A stretch of 64,000 nt of DNA from Gottschalkia acidurici 9a (GCF_000299355.1 NC_018664.1:558001-622000); one strand, 5' to 3'; counted from the stretch's first letter, positions 27,067-36,915 are shown. The notes: a model not told the origin generated them from the letters alone. A program made the numbers and translations.

Positions 27067-28641
27067 CTATTTTAGAAATTCTGTTACATTAAATTGATTT
27101 TTAGCTAGAACTCCTTTTAACTTAACTGTATCTCCTGGCTTTATAAATGCTAGTTCTTTTGAGACTGAAATATTTGTAATATATATAATATCATCTTGTT
27201 GTGATTTGATGAGATATACTGTATTTCCATCTATAACTACATTATTGACCTCAGATACAACTATAGTCTTTTCCTCTACAGACTTATTGTCTTGAACTAA
27301 CGAAGAGTTTATCTTGTTATAATTAGAAACGACTTCCGATATACTGTTGCCTGTAGCTACCTTCTGATAACTTTGAGCATCTACTAATGCAAACATTTTT
27401 GTTAATCCTGCATTATCTTTTAAAGACATGAAATAAGTCGGTCTGTCATTTACATTTATTAATATAGGGAAAGTTGCCTTATAATTTTTCTCTTGAACAG
27501 ATCCAGCGGCACTATCCATTACAGAGTATTCCTCTGCTGATGAAACAGGATAAAACTTAGTTTCTTTAGTTCTCATGTTTACTAATACAAAACCTATGTT
27601 AGACTCATCAGATATAACTGAAGTTATACCAGTATATAGATATATATCTTCATCTATAGATAAATAGTTATATCCTTCAGTAGGAACAGTAACTCCTTCT
27701 TGTTTAAATTTTGAATTTAAGAAGCCATTTTGATACTTTCCATTATACTCTAATTGATCTAAAACTAAATCAGCTGAATATACCCTGTCAATCCAAGTTG
27801 GAACATTCTCCTTATTATATTCTTCAATTTTTCCATTAGTAGCGTCTACTACAAGTAAAGATTTTAGATCCTTACCTCCAAATAAGCCTATCTTAGGTTC
27901 TAATACTGAAACTATCCAGTATGGATTTCCTTTATCATCTATTTCAAAGTTTACATCTTCAAAAATATAAGTTGGATAAGCAAATCTTATATGTCTTAAT
28001 ATATCTCTCGAAAATTTGTCACTAAAAGAATATTTTATTGGCTTATCTAGTTTATTTAAATTAGCTTCCTGAGTAACCATATCAACACTTATATAGTATG
28101 GTATACCTTTATTCCTATTAGAAAACCATTTAAACAAGCTTGAATATTCTAAAGGAGAAACTCTTACGGGTTTTCCAGCTATGTTTACCTGGCTATAACT
28201 ACTATCTATGTTATATTGAGAGACTAGATTACCCATTTCTCCCATCTTTCTCGAACCTAGTTTTTGAGCTGTATCTCTATCAACAGTAGGTAGTTGATTA
28301 AAGTCAACTTGTTTAACATCTTCTGAGAACGTACTCTCTTTTTTATCTAATAGATTAGCATATTTCTTTGCATTAAATATAGGTGATGAGAATACCCTTC
28401 CAAATACAACAACTATAATAAGAGCAAAAATAATTATAAAAAAATATTTTGATATTCGATGACTGCTACTTTCAGCTGAAGTTGGATTTGGTAAGTTTAC
28501 TATTGCGAAGATAGCTAATACAGGAATTAAACTGATATAAAAGCTCTCCGAGTATATATTAATTGGTGGTAGAAATATATAGTACAGTACCAAAGTCAAT
28601 AGTAATGCTAATAAATTTAACTTAATCCTAAATTTACTCAA
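27067..28641 (-). CDS. Large membrane-anchored envelope protein, function unknown
   Basis: 524 residues from a TTG start nine bases after AAAGGAG. Three hydrophobic segments lie in the first 85 residues; the rest is extracytoplasmic and rich in beta-structure, with no catalytic motif I can name. Repeated short pieces such as IPYYISVDMVTQEANL and KSLLVVDATNGKIEEYN resemble PepSY/propeptide-like folds by feel, but this is weak. The last 90 residues look like a small OB-like domain (TIVVSEVNNVVIDGNTVYLI). Monocistronic and divergent from a cell-wall deacetylase. Confidence 0.75.
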   Translation of the reverse strand: MSKFRIKLNLLALLLTLVLYYIFLPPINIYSESFYISLIPVLAIFAIVNLPNPTSAESSSHRISKYFFIIIFALIIVVVFGRVFSSPIFNAKKYANLLDKKESTFSEDVKQVDFNQLPTVDRDTAQKLGSRKMGEMGNLVSQYNIDSSYSQVNIAGKPVRVSPLEYSSLFKWFSNRNKGIPYYISVDMVTQEANLNKLDKPIKYSFSDKFSRDILRHIRFAYPTYIFEDVNFEIDDKGNPYWIVSVLEPKIGLFGGKDLKSLLVVDATNGKIEEYNKENVPTWIDRVYSADLVLDQLEYNGKYQNGFLNSKFKQEGVTVPTEGYNYLSIDEDIYLYTGITSVISDESNIGFVLVNMRTKETKFYPVSSAEEYSVMDSAAGSVQEKNYKATFPILINVNDRPTYFMSLKDNAGLTKMFALVDAQSYQKVATGNSISEVVSNYNKINSSLVQDNKSVEEKTIVVSEVNNVVIDGNTVYLIKSQQDDIIYITNISVSKELAFIKPGDTVKLKGVLAKNQFNVTEFLK

Positions 28642-28927
28642 TGTTTACACTCCTTTGTCATGTTATTTTGTTCATATACTTAATATAGATACTTTCTTAA
28701 ACAGTAGAATTATAAGACAATCCGAAAGTATATGAAAAGTCAATTATATATTCATTGTATAGGATAATACAAATTTGTAAAAGAGAAAATTAATACATAT
28801 TTGACATATGTCATATTTAATAAAGGACTGAATAAATAGAGGAATAAGAATTTTATTGTAGAAATACATAAAGTTAGGCTTATTTTATAAAAGAATAATG
28901 GTTTACATACTAAAGAGGAGGATTTAG

Positions 28928-29864
28928 TTGAAAAAAATAATGATTTTATTAACAGTGTTTATTACAACAGCATCTTTTTTTGGAGTATCTTTTGCTGAAG
29001 GAAATAATGCTAATAGAAAGTACATAAATACTGCTAATGCTGAAAAAAAAAGTAGATGCTTATAGCAAGAAAGATACTAAAAGTGTTGAAAAGAAAAAGA
29101 TACCTGTATTGATGTATCATCATATATCAAATGAAGTAAATTCAACTTTAGCAGTTACACCAGAAAAATACTTAGAAGATATGATTACACTTAAAGAAGC
29201 TGGCTATGAGGCAATTTTTCTAAAAGATCTAGCACTTTATTTAAAAGGATCAAAAGAATTACCTGAAAAACCAATTGTTATAACTTTTGATGATGGATAT
29301 TATTCAAACTATGAACATGCCTTTCCAGTTGCTAAAAAAACAGGAATGAAATTTACAGTTTCTATTATCGGTTGGTCTGTAGGAAGAAGTACCTTTATTG
29401 ATAATAGTAACCCTATAACACCTCACTTCACATGGGATCAAGCTAAGATAATGTATGATAGTGGGTTAGTAGATATTCAAAATCATACATTTGACTTACA
29501 TTCTCGACCAGGATTAAGTTATGGCTATTCTAATTCTTGTGAAGTAGGTGTCTTACCTTTACAAAATGAGGGGTTTTCTGAATATGAATTAAGACTAAAA
29601 GAAGATTTAACGAAACTTAATATGGAGATAAACTCAAAGCTTGGCTATACTCCGACATTTTTAGTTTATCCATACGGTGCATATAATAAAGATACAGAGC
29701 ATATTGTGGCCAAGCTTGGATTTCAAGGAACAGTTACTATAGCTAATGGGGTGCGTGAATTTAAAGACTTAAAAGATCTTAGAGAAATTCCTAGGCTTAA
29801 TGTAACAAACGATTTAAGAGAATCGGAATTAATTTATGCAATAGAAAACTTACCACTAAAATAA
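28928..29864 (+). CDS. Polysaccharide deacetylase with frameshift between signal peptide and catalytic domain
   Basis: The catalytic part (ATG 29037 onward, 275 residues) is a NodB-type carbohydrate esterase: metal/base motif TFDDGY, zinc histidines in HTFDLH, and YPYGAY. It would remove N-acetyl groups from peptidoglycan or another surface glycan. The proper start is TTG 28928, seven bases after AGGAGG, which gives MKKIMILLTVFITT... and a cleavage site near SFAEG. That frame hits a stop after an A9 run at 29043-29051; eight A would join the two frames as NAEKKVDAYSKKD. As read here, only an unsecreted form lacking a ribosome-binding site could be made. Confidence 0.8.
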
Positions 29865-29911
29865 CAAGTATATTCATAATTTAACAAGAGATTAGACTGG
29901 AAGTGAGTAAC

Positions 29912-31204
29912 TTGAAACATTTAAAAAGAATAATAGGTGCTTCAATTATAGTTGCATTAGCTTCACAAATTAATATTGGAATACTAAATACTGATTTTAG
30001 AGTTTCAGCAGGTATAATATTCTTTGCATTATTTCTTTTTCACTATAAAGATATGAAACCTATTCCAATGAGTTTAATATCAGGTATAGCAGTGTACATT
30101 CTTAGAGTGATAGTTTGTATCTTAGGAAAAGATGATCTTAAAGATGTTATATTTTCATACCAATTAGAGATTTTATTTTATACTTTTTATGGAATTGTAT
30201 ATTCATTATTAATTAAAAAAATCAATAGAGATAGAATCAACAAACTGGTATTTGTTTTAATAGTTAGTGATCTATGTGCTAACTTAATAGAGATCCTTGT
30301 GAGAATTATAGTAGAAGATGCACAGTTTAATCAGAAGATTATTATAACCCTGTTATTTGTGGCCATAGTACGTTCTAGTATAGTGTGGCTTGTATTAACT
30401 GGACTCAAGTATTATAAAATGCTTCTTATAAAAGAAGAGCATGAGAAAAGATATACAAAACTTTTATGGTTAACTGCACAGTTAAAGCTAGAGATGTACT
30501 GGATGGAAAAGAATATGGATAATATAGAAAGAATTATGTATAACTCTTATGAACTATTTGAAAAAATTAGTCTTAGAGAAAATGAAGATAGTTGGGCAAA
30601 TAGAGCAGTAACTATTGCTAAAGATGTTCATGAAATAAAAAAAGAATATGAACTAGCTATTCGTGGTATAAAAGAACTTACAGAAAATAAACTCCAAGAT
30701 GAGGGAATGAAGTTCAAAGATATCATTAGAATATTAGATGAGACTATGAAGAGAGAAATAAGACATTTAGATAAAAATATAGAACTAGTTTTTCAAGTTG
30801 AAGAAAATTTTTATACTTCAAAACACTACTATCTTATGTCAGTATTTAGAAACTTAATTATGAATGCTATAGATTCAATACCTGAGTCAGACAAGGTTGG
30901 TAAGATTAACTTTATTCATAAAGTTCAAGAAGGACAACATATTTTCATAATTTCCGATACTGGATGTGGAATAGATTATGAAGACTTAGAGCATATTTTT
31001 TCACCTGGATTTTCAACTAAGATAAATTATAACACGGGTCAAATTAATAGAGGACTAGGCTTAAGTGTAGTTCAAGATATAGTTGAAAGACACTTTGAGG
31101 GGAGAGTTACTGTAGATTCTATAAAAGATAAAGGGACAACATTTCATGTTTATATACCAAGGAACTCTGTGGAGGTGGATTCTGATGAACATATTCATTG
31201 TTGA
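29912..31204 (+). CDS. Sensor histidine kinase, GlnK (YcbA)-like
   Basis: 430 residues with about six N-terminal membrane helices, a coiled linker, a phospho-acceptor region around KDVHEIKKEY and a HATPase domain (N box FRNLIMNAIDSI, G1 SDTGCGIDY, G2 NRGLGLSVV). The next gene encodes a YcbB-type regulator and overlaps by 20 bases, the GlnK-GlnL pair known in Bacillus to activate glutamine use. TTG 29912 and GTG 29903 are both possible starts. It probably senses glutamine or another amino acid. Confidence 0.85.
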   Translation: MKHLKRIIGASIIVALASQINIGILNTDFRVSAGIIFFALFLFHYKDMKPIPMSLISGIAVYILRVIVCILGKDDLKDVIFSYQLEILFYTFYGIVYSLLIKKINRDRINKLVFVLIVSDLCANLIEILVRIIVEDAQFNQKIIITLLFVAIVRSSIVWLVLTGLKYYKMLLIKEEHEKRYTKLLWLTAQLKLEMYWMEKNMDNIERIMYNSYELFEKISLRENEDSWANRAVTIAKDVHEIKKEYELAIRGIKELTENKLQDEGMKFKDIIRILDETMKREIRHLDKNIELVFQVEENFYTSKHYYLMSVFRNLIMNAIDSIPESDKVGKINFIHKVQEGQHIFIISDTGCGIDYEDLEHIFSPGFSTKINYNTGQINRGLGLSVVQDIVERHFEGRVTVDSIKDKGTTFHVYIPRNSVEVDSDEHIHC

Positions 31205-32024
31205 AGATGATAATAACATTATTAGAGTTCTAGAGAAAATAATAAAAGATAGAGAATTAGGAACTTTATTAGGTTATGCTAATGATGGAGTTACTGGTCT
31301 AGAAGAGATACAAGCTCAAAAGCCTGATATAGTTTTAGTGGATTTACTAATGCCAGGTAAGGATGGAATAAGCTTAGTAAGAGAAGTACGATCTATACAT
31401 CCTAATATACAATTTATTATGATATCACAAGTATCCTCTAAAGATATGATAGGTAAGTCGTATGAGAGTGGGATAGAATACTTTATTTCAAAACCTATTA
31501 ACGCTATTGAGATTGAAAGTGTTATTCGTAAAGTACAGGATAAAATAGATATGAATAGAAAACTAAATCAAATCCAAAGTTTGTTTATTAAAGACAACAA
31601 CAATAGTGAAATAGAAAAAGAATTTGATAGAGTTGAAAACATAAAAAAGATAATGCAAAGAATTGGAATTATGGGTGAGTCAGGAAGTCAAGATATCATC
31701 AATATAACGAAGTATTTAATTGATACAAAACAAAGTACGTTTGGATATACTGCCAAAGAGCTTTGCAGTAAATTCACTGACCAACCCAAGACTATGGAGC
31801 AAAGAATTAGAAGAACAGCTACTGTTGGTATGATAAATCTTGCAAATATAGGAATAGAGGACTATATGAATGAGATATATAATGAATACTCCAATGGATT
31901 ATATAATTTTGAACAAATAAAAATAGAGATGGACTATATAAGGGGCAAGAGTAACAAAAGAGGAACGGTAAACGTGAAGAAATTTATTGATGGGATGGTT
32001 TTCTACAGTAATAGAAATGAATAA
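31185..32024 (+). CDS. Response regulator with YcbB domain, GlnL-like
   Basis: 279 residues. Receiver domain with EDDNN, phospho-acceptor D53 (VLVDLLMPGKD) and KPI. The C-terminal half (about 155-279) is the YcbB DNA-binding domain seen in GlnL, including FGYTAKELCSKF and TMEQRIRRTATVGMINLANIG. ATG 31185 follows GGAGGTG and lies within the kinase gene. Three direct repeats and an AgcS symporter gene follow, matching the GlnL target arrangement. Confidence 0.9.
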   Translation: MNIFIVEDDNNIIRVLEKIIKDRELGTLLGYANDGVTGLEEIQAQKPDIVLVDLLMPGKDGISLVREVRSIHPNIQFIMISQVSSKDMIGKSYESGIEYFISKPINAIEIESVIRKVQDKIDMNRKLNQIQSLFIKDNNNSEIEKEFDRVENIKKIMQRIGIMGESGSQDIINITKYLIDTKQSTFGYTAKELCSKFTDQPKTMEQRIRRTATVGMINLANIGIEDYMNEIYNEYSNGLYNFEQIKIEMDYIRGKSNKRGTVNVKKFIDGMVFYSNRNE

Positions 32025-32066
32025 AAAGGTTGGATAAGAGCAAGAATTCTTATCCAACTTTTTTAT
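32022..32066 (+). terminator. Intrinsic terminator of the GlnKL-like operon
   Basis: AAAAAGGTTGGATAAGA / TCTTATCCAACTTTTTT with a short loop. Confidence 0.85.
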
Positions 32067-32106
32067 TACATGGCTAACTACAAAAAGATATAAATATTTA
32101 GAGTGA

Positions 32107-32151
32107 TTTTTTGAAACTTTTTGAAGGTTTGTGAAGGTCATAAATTATAAT
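32107..32151 (+). promoter_or_regulatory. Three direct repeats (candidate GlnL sites) and -10 box ahead of agcS
   Basis: TTTTTTGAAAC, TTTTTGAAGG and TTTGTGAAGG run head to tail at 32107-32137 with 10-11 base period. TATAAT follows at 32146-32151, and the expected -35 position has no match, as at an activator-dependent promoter. GlnL of Bacillus is known to bind T-rich direct repeats in front of its symporter target. Binding here is inferred. Confidence 0.5.
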
Positions 32152-32209
32152 TGAATTGAGATCTCAAAAAACGTGTTTTAAATTTATAAAAGGGAGGAAG
32201 ATTGCTACT

Positions 32210-33604
32210 ATGGAAACAATCAAACTAATAGTTGACTCCATAAATACTATATTGTGGGACTATATACTGATAGTTGCTTTAATGGGTATAGGTATTTTTA
32301 TGACTGTGAGACTTAAGTTTCCACAGTTTACTAGGTTATTTCCAGCGTTGAGGAAAATGTTTTCCGGACTAATGAATAAAGAGCCAGTAGAAGAAGGAAA
32401 AATGACACCTGTTCAAGCTTTATCGACGGCAGTGGCAGCTCAAGTTGGTACAGGTAATATAGTAGGAGTAGCTACAGCTATAGCATCAGGTGGGCCTGGA
32501 GCTGCATTTTGGATGATGGTATCTGCATTCTTTGGAATGTCGACTATATTTAGTGAAGCAGTTCTAGCTCAAAAGTATAGAGAAATTAAAGATGGACAAT
32601 TAGTAGGTGGACCTGCATACTATATAAAAAATGGTCTAAATTCTAAAGGATTATCCTTATTTTTCGCAATAGCTTGCATATTTGCATTAGGTATAGTTGG
32701 TATCATGGTACAATCTAATTCAGTAGCTGGATCAGTTAGTGATGCATTTGGAATACCGACTATTGGTATTACAATAGTACTTACAATGGTTGTGGCGCTT
32801 ATATTAATGGGTGGAATGGGAAGAATAGCATCTTTTGCAGAAACAGTAGTACCAATTATGGCTCTGGCATATATACTTGGAAGTTTATTAATAATTTTTT
32901 TCAATATAGAAAATTTTATTCCTGCAATAAAAAGTATCTTTATAGGAGCATTTTCACCTAAAGCAATAGGTGGAGGGGCACTTGGTATTACAATTCAACA
33001 AACTATTAGATATGGTTTATCAAGAGGACTTTTTTCAAACGAAGCTGGTATGGGATCAACTCCACATTCACATGCTGTAGCTGATACTGATCATCCAGCA
33101 GAACAAGGTTTTACTGCTATGATAGGAGTATTTATATCTACATTCCTGATTTGCTTATCAACAGTTATGGTTAATCTTACATCACAATCATATAATCCAA
33201 ATATATCAGCAGTTGAAATGAATGCAACAGCAACTATAATGACACAAAGTGGATTTGCCTCAGGATTTGGTTCGTTTGGTGGAATGTTTTTATCTATATG
33301 TTTATCATTTTTTTCACTTACTACAATAGTAGGATGGTACTTCTTTGCTGAATCAAATGTTAAGTTAGTATTTAATTCTAAAGCTAAAACATTAAAAACA
33401 TTCAAATTTTTAGTTATAGTAGCATTAGTAATAGGGACTTTAATAGATGCTACATTTGTATGGAAGCTAGCAGATATGTTCATGGGTATAATGGCTATAC
33501 CTAATATCATAGCACTATTCCTATTATCTAAAGAGGTTCGAAAAATACTTGATGATTACGATAAAAAGCATATAGCTAAAGATTTTGCTAAGAAAGGTGT
33601 TTAA
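32210..33604 (+). CDS. Sodium:alanine/glycine/glutamine symporter, AgcS family
   Basis: 464 residues with about ten membrane helices. Family signatures are VAAQVGTGNIVGVATAIASGGPGAAFW, LFSNEAGMGSTPHSHAVADTDHPAEQG and a C-terminal VGWYFFAESNVKLVF. It imports a small neutral amino acid with Na+; the upstream GlnKL-like system suggests glutamine. ATG 32210 after AAAGGGAGGAAG is preferred to the upstream in-frame ATG at 32156. A second copy of its last 90 codons is present at 47352-47624. Confidence 0.92.
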   Translation: METIKLIVDSINTILWDYILIVALMGIGIFMTVRLKFPQFTRLFPALRKMFSGLMNKEPVEEGKMTPVQALSTAVAAQVGTGNIVGVATAIASGGPGAAFWMMVSAFFGMSTIFSEAVLAQKYREIKDGQLVGGPAYYIKNGLNSKGLSLFFAIACIFALGIVGIMVQSNSVAGSVSDAFGIPTIGITIVLTMVVALILMGGMGRIASFAETVVPIMALAYILGSLLIIFFNIENFIPAIKSIFIGAFSPKAIGGGALGITIQQTIRYGLSRGLFSNEAGMGSTPHSHAVADTDHPAEQGFTAMIGVFISTFLICLSTVMVNLTSQSYNPNISAVEMNATATIMTQSGFASGFGSFGGMFLSICLSFFSLTTIVGWYFFAESNVKLVFNSKAKTLKTFKFLVIVALVIGTLIDATFVWKLADMFMGIMAIPNIIALFLLSKEVRKILDDYDKKHIAKDFAKKGV

Positions 33605-33670
33605 CTAGAAAAAACTTATTGAAGAGTTATTGCACTTATAACAGAAGAATATTCTATTGATTTTTATATG

Positions 33671-33717
33671 AAAAGTAGCTACTGATAATTTAAATTATCT
33701 TATAGCTACTTTTAAAA
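33671..33717 (+). terminator. Intrinsic terminator of agcS
   Basis: AAAAGTAGCTA and TAGCTACTTTT enclose an inner GATAATTT/AAATTATC stem. The bases from 33718 to 33953 hold the upstream region of the next gene; a TATAAT at 33834-33839 is a possible -10. Confidence 0.75.
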
Positions 33718-33953
33718 TTATAATTTTGTGAATCAATAAGCCTTAAATGTAAGACATATTACGTACAAGTGGATTGTTTACATGCTAATTGAACTTATAG
33801 TTGTAAACATTATAAACAAAGATCAAATTTTTGTTATAATGTTCATATATGATGGGCTAAGAACAAAGGTTAAACTTTATAGCTGTACTACTAAAACACA
33901 TCAGTAGTGAATACATTAATAAAATACAAGGATTAAATACTAGGAGGTATATC

Positions 33954-35357
33954 ATGGCAAAATATAAGTGTAGTGTTTGTGGTCATATTCACGATGAAAG
34001 TAATGAATCAAGGTCGTTTTCGGAGTTAGAGGAATGTCCTATCTGCAAACAACCTGTAAATGTGTTCGAAAAAGTAGGAGAAGACATAGAAAAGTCTGAG
34101 GAAGATATAGAGATAATGTCAGAGGAAACTACAGATTTATCATATCCAAAAGAATATGCTCGTCAAGATAAATCATGTCGCTATATGTCAGAGATTCATA
34201 AGATGGCAGTTACAGGAGAGTCAATTATTGAGGCAATGGGAACACAGATGTCAATGCCTAGTTGGGATGATATTTTAGTATTAGGAGCACAATTGAACCC
34301 ACCACCACTAGATGAGCATGCTCCAGTTATGACAACAACAGTGATAGGCAAAAATGCTAAAAAGCCAATGATATTAAGTAACCCTGTTTATATTTCACAC
34401 ATGTCATTTGGAGCTTTATCAAGAGAAACTAAAATAGCTCTTGCAAAAGGAAGTGCAATGGCTAAAACTGCAATGTGCAGTGGTGAGGGGGGAATTTTAC
34501 CAGAAGAGATGGAGGAATCCTATAAATATATATTTGAATATGTACCTAACCTTTATAGTGTAACGAAGGAAAATTTGCAAAAAGCAGATGCTATAGAAAT
34601 TAAGATTGGACAGGGAACAAAACCTGGTATGGGTGGACATTTACCTGGTGGCAAGGTAACACCTGAGATAGCAGAGATTAGAAATAAACCACTTGGACAA
34701 GATGTTATCAGCCCTTCAAAGTTCTCAGATATTAATACAAAAGAAGACTTGAAGGAGTTAGTTTCAAAACTGCGTACAGAGTCTGGTGGAAGACCTATAG
34801 GAATTAAAATAGCAGCTGGACGTATTGAAAGAGACATGGAGTATTGTGTATTTGCAGATCCAGACTTTATTACTATAGATGGAAGAGGAGGAGCTACAGG
34901 AGCTAGTCCTAAAATAATTAGAGATGCTACTAGTATGCCAACTATATATGCACTATACAGAGCAAGAAAATACTTAGATTCAGTTCGTTCAGATATTTCA
35001 CTTATAATAACAGGTGGACTAAGAGTATCTGCAGACTTTGCAAAAGCTATAGCTATGGGAGCTGATGCAGTAGCAATAGCATCTGCTGGATTAATAGCAG
35101 CAGCATGTCAGCAGTATAGAATTTGCGGAACAGGAATGTGTCCTGTTGGAGTGGCAACACAAGATCCAGAACTAAGAGAAAGATTAAAAGGAGAAGCGGC
35201 AGCTAAGAGAGTTGCAAACTTCTTGAATTGTTCCTTAAATGAGCTTAAAACTTTTGCTAGAATAACAGGACATGACAATATTCATGACATGTCAGTTGAG
35301 GACTTATGTACAATTAATAGAGAAATTTCAGAATTCACAAATATTAGACATGCATAA
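33954..35357 (+). CDS. Glutamate-synthase-like FMN protein with N-terminal rubredoxin-type domain
   Basis: 467 residues. Residues 1-45 are a small iron- or zinc-binding domain (CSVCGHIHDE and CPICKQP). The rest is the FMN-binding synthase domain of GltB, with SFGALSRETKIALAKGS, GEGGI, GQGTKPGMGGHLPG, DGRGGATGASP and the Fe-S cysteine region QYRICGTGMCPVGVATQDP. There is no glutaminase domain, so ammonia or a separate glutaminase would be needed; many such archaeal-type proteins have uncertain substrates. Its place after an amino-acid symporter fits nitrogen metabolism. Start after TAGGAGG. Confidence 0.88.
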   Translation: MAKYKCSVCGHIHDESNESRSFSELEECPICKQPVNVFEKVGEDIEKSEEDIEIMSEETTDLSYPKEYARQDKSCRYMSEIHKMAVTGESIIEAMGTQMSMPSWDDILVLGAQLNPPPLDEHAPVMTTTVIGKNAKKPMILSNPVYISHMSFGALSRETKIALAKGSAMAKTAMCSGEGGILPEEMEESYKYIFEYVPNLYSVTKENLQKADAIEIKIGQGTKPGMGGHLPGGKVTPEIAEIRNKPLGQDVISPSKFSDINTKEDLKELVSKLRTESGGRPIGIKIAAGRIERDMEYCVFADPDFITIDGRGGATGASPKIIRDATSMPTIYALYRARKYLDSVRSDISLIITGGLRVSADFAKAIAMGADAVAIASAGLIAAACQQYRICGTGMCPVGVATQDPELRERLKGEAAAKRVANFLNCSLNELKTFARITGHDNIHDMSVEDLCTINREISEFTNIRHA

Positions 35358-35399
35358 TCATAAAGGCAAATTATAATTATAAACTATAGTTTTAATATA

Positions 35400-35440
35400 G
35401 AATCCCTCCACTTTACTTAAGTTGGAGGGATTTTTCATTA
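35400..35440 (+). terminator. Intrinsic terminator of the glutamate-synthase-like gene
   Basis: AATCCCTCCAC / GTTGGAGGGATT, then TTTC. Confidence 0.85.
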
Positions 35441-35560
35441 GAGATTAATTAAAGGACAGTCATAAGTAAATGCTAACTAATAGGATTATAAAGGTTTATA
35501 TGTTCTATATTTCGATACAATCTCATATAATACAATAGTTGTAAGAAAGGAGGGTGAAAT

Positions 35561-35860
35561 ATGGAAGATGTAAAAAAAGATTCGAAAGAAAATATAGCAT
35601 TAAAGAACTTTTTTAGATTTGACAGAATGATTACACCTGCTATAATACAAATTGTTTTCTACATAGGCTTGGCAGCTTCTGTACTAATAGGATTAGGTCA
35701 AATTATTACAGGAATAGCCTCTCGTGGAGGTAGTATTCAAATTTTTACTGGAATTATAGTATTAGTCATTTCACCTATAATAGTTAGAGTTTATTGCGAA
35801 CTTCTGATAGTTATATTTAAAATTCATGAGTCACTTGGGGAATTAAAAGATAAGCAATAA
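35561..35860 (+). CDS. DUF4282 membrane protein
   Basis: 99 residues: FFRFDRMITPAIIQIVFYIG at the start and RVYCELLIVIFKIHESL at the end are the DUF4282 landmarks, with two membrane helices between. Function of the family is unknown. Start after AAAGGAGGG. Monocistronic and convergent with an anti-sigma gene. Confidence 0.85.
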   Translation: MEDVKKDSKENIALKNFFRFDRMITPAIIQIVFYIGLAASVLIGLGQIITGIASRGGSIQIFTGIIVLVISPIIVRVYCELLIVIFKIHESLGELKDKQ

Positions 35861-35871
35861 AGTATAGTACA

Positions 35872-35912
35872 AAAAAACACCTCAAAATCATATGATTTTG
35901 AGGTGTTTTTAG
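35872..35912. terminator. Bidirectional terminator between DUF4282 and anti-sigma genes
   Basis: A perfect palindrome, AAAAACACCTCAAAATCAT and its complement, with A and T flanks. Confidence 0.85.
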
Positions 35913-35988
35913 TTTATATAATGAATATAGAAAGATATACTTTGAAAATAAAATATAAAGATTCTTAGGTTAATAATTATTTATTTCC

Positions 35989-36915
35989 CTACTTCATATT
36001 TTTAGGAATTTGATTAAGATTTCTTTCTTCAATATACAACTTGCCATTATCCTTAAGAATATTTTGATAATCCTTTAATTTTGTTTTTGCTTCTTCATCT
36101 GAGCTATATTGACCTAATTCATAGAGATATGTTCCTTTGTTATCCTTTAATACTCTAAGGTTCTCTATTTCAAATAATACTTCCTCAAGAGATGCAAATT
36201 CTTCTCCTTGTTCATAAGAACTAGTTCTTATAGAATATAGCTTTTGCTCTATAACTTTTTCAGTATTTTCTGAAATCTTTATCTGCACATAAGCTGGATT
36301 TTTGTACTCTTCTACTTTGAAATTAACTGGTTGATTAAATACTATATTAAATCTCTGTTGAGAATCATCTAGAGTTATTAACTCATAGACATCTTTAATA
36401 TATTTACTTTTTTTAAGTTCTTCAAAATATTCTTTTGCTGAAAATCCTCTTGCACCAGATATAGAAAACTCCATTGTATAAGGTGCTTTTTTATAATCAA
36501 CATTAAAATGTGGAGCTATTTGTTCACTCTCTTTATCAAACCCACTAAAGTTTATTGTGATAATATCGGACTTATTTTCTTGATCTAAAGATATAAAGTT
36601 TACATCAATGCCATCTGTTACTTTGCCGCCTTGGGATTTTCCATTATTAAATTGAAGTATGTTAACTAGTGTGCCTAGAACAGGGATATCTTCAAGACTA
36701 TGTGCAAAAGATGGAGAGACATTTATACCTAGAGTAAATATTCCTATTGATGCGGCTACTGATACAAGCCCATTAACTATTCTTTTTTTATTTCTAGTAT
36801 TCTTTTTCATATCATTTTCCCCCTTTGATATTGCTCTGTTAATTGTTTCATCTAAGTTATCAGGTATTTTTATATCTGAGTAAGTTCTTTTTAAGTCATC
36901 TACACTATTTTTCAA
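35989..36915 (-). CDS. Membrane anti-sigma factor, DUF4179-type
   Basis: 308 residues. The first 45 are cytosolic and basic (RAISKGENDMKKNTRNKKR) and would hold the sigma factor; one membrane helix follows (about 46-65, IVNGLVSVAASIGIFTLGIN); the rest is extracytoplasmic with DUF4179 character (FAHSLEDIPVLGTLVNIL). It overlaps the sigma gene by 11 bases, the usual sigma/anti-sigma coupling. TTG start after GGAGGGCG. Signal sensed is unknown. Confidence 0.82.
   Translation of the reverse strand: MKNSVDDLKRTYSDIKIPDNLDETINRAISKGENDMKKNTRNKKRIVNGLVSVAASIGIFTLGINVSPSFAHSLEDIPVLGTLVNILQFNNGKSQGGKVTDGIDVNFISLDQENKSDIITINFSGFDKESEQIAPHFNVDYKKAPYTMEFSISGARGFSAKEYFEELKKSKYIKDVYELITLDDSQQRFNIVFNQPVNFKVEEYKNPAYVQIKISENTEKVIEQKLYSIRTSSYEQGEEFASLEEVLFEIENLRVLKDNKGTYLYELGQYSSDEEAKTKLKDYQNILKDNGKLYIEERNLNQIPKNMK

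Noticed and set aside
33724-33732. TTTTGTGAA as a GlnL-type site before the glutamate-synthase-like gene
   Set aside because: Only a single copy, inside the tail of the agcS terminator; no repeat partner.
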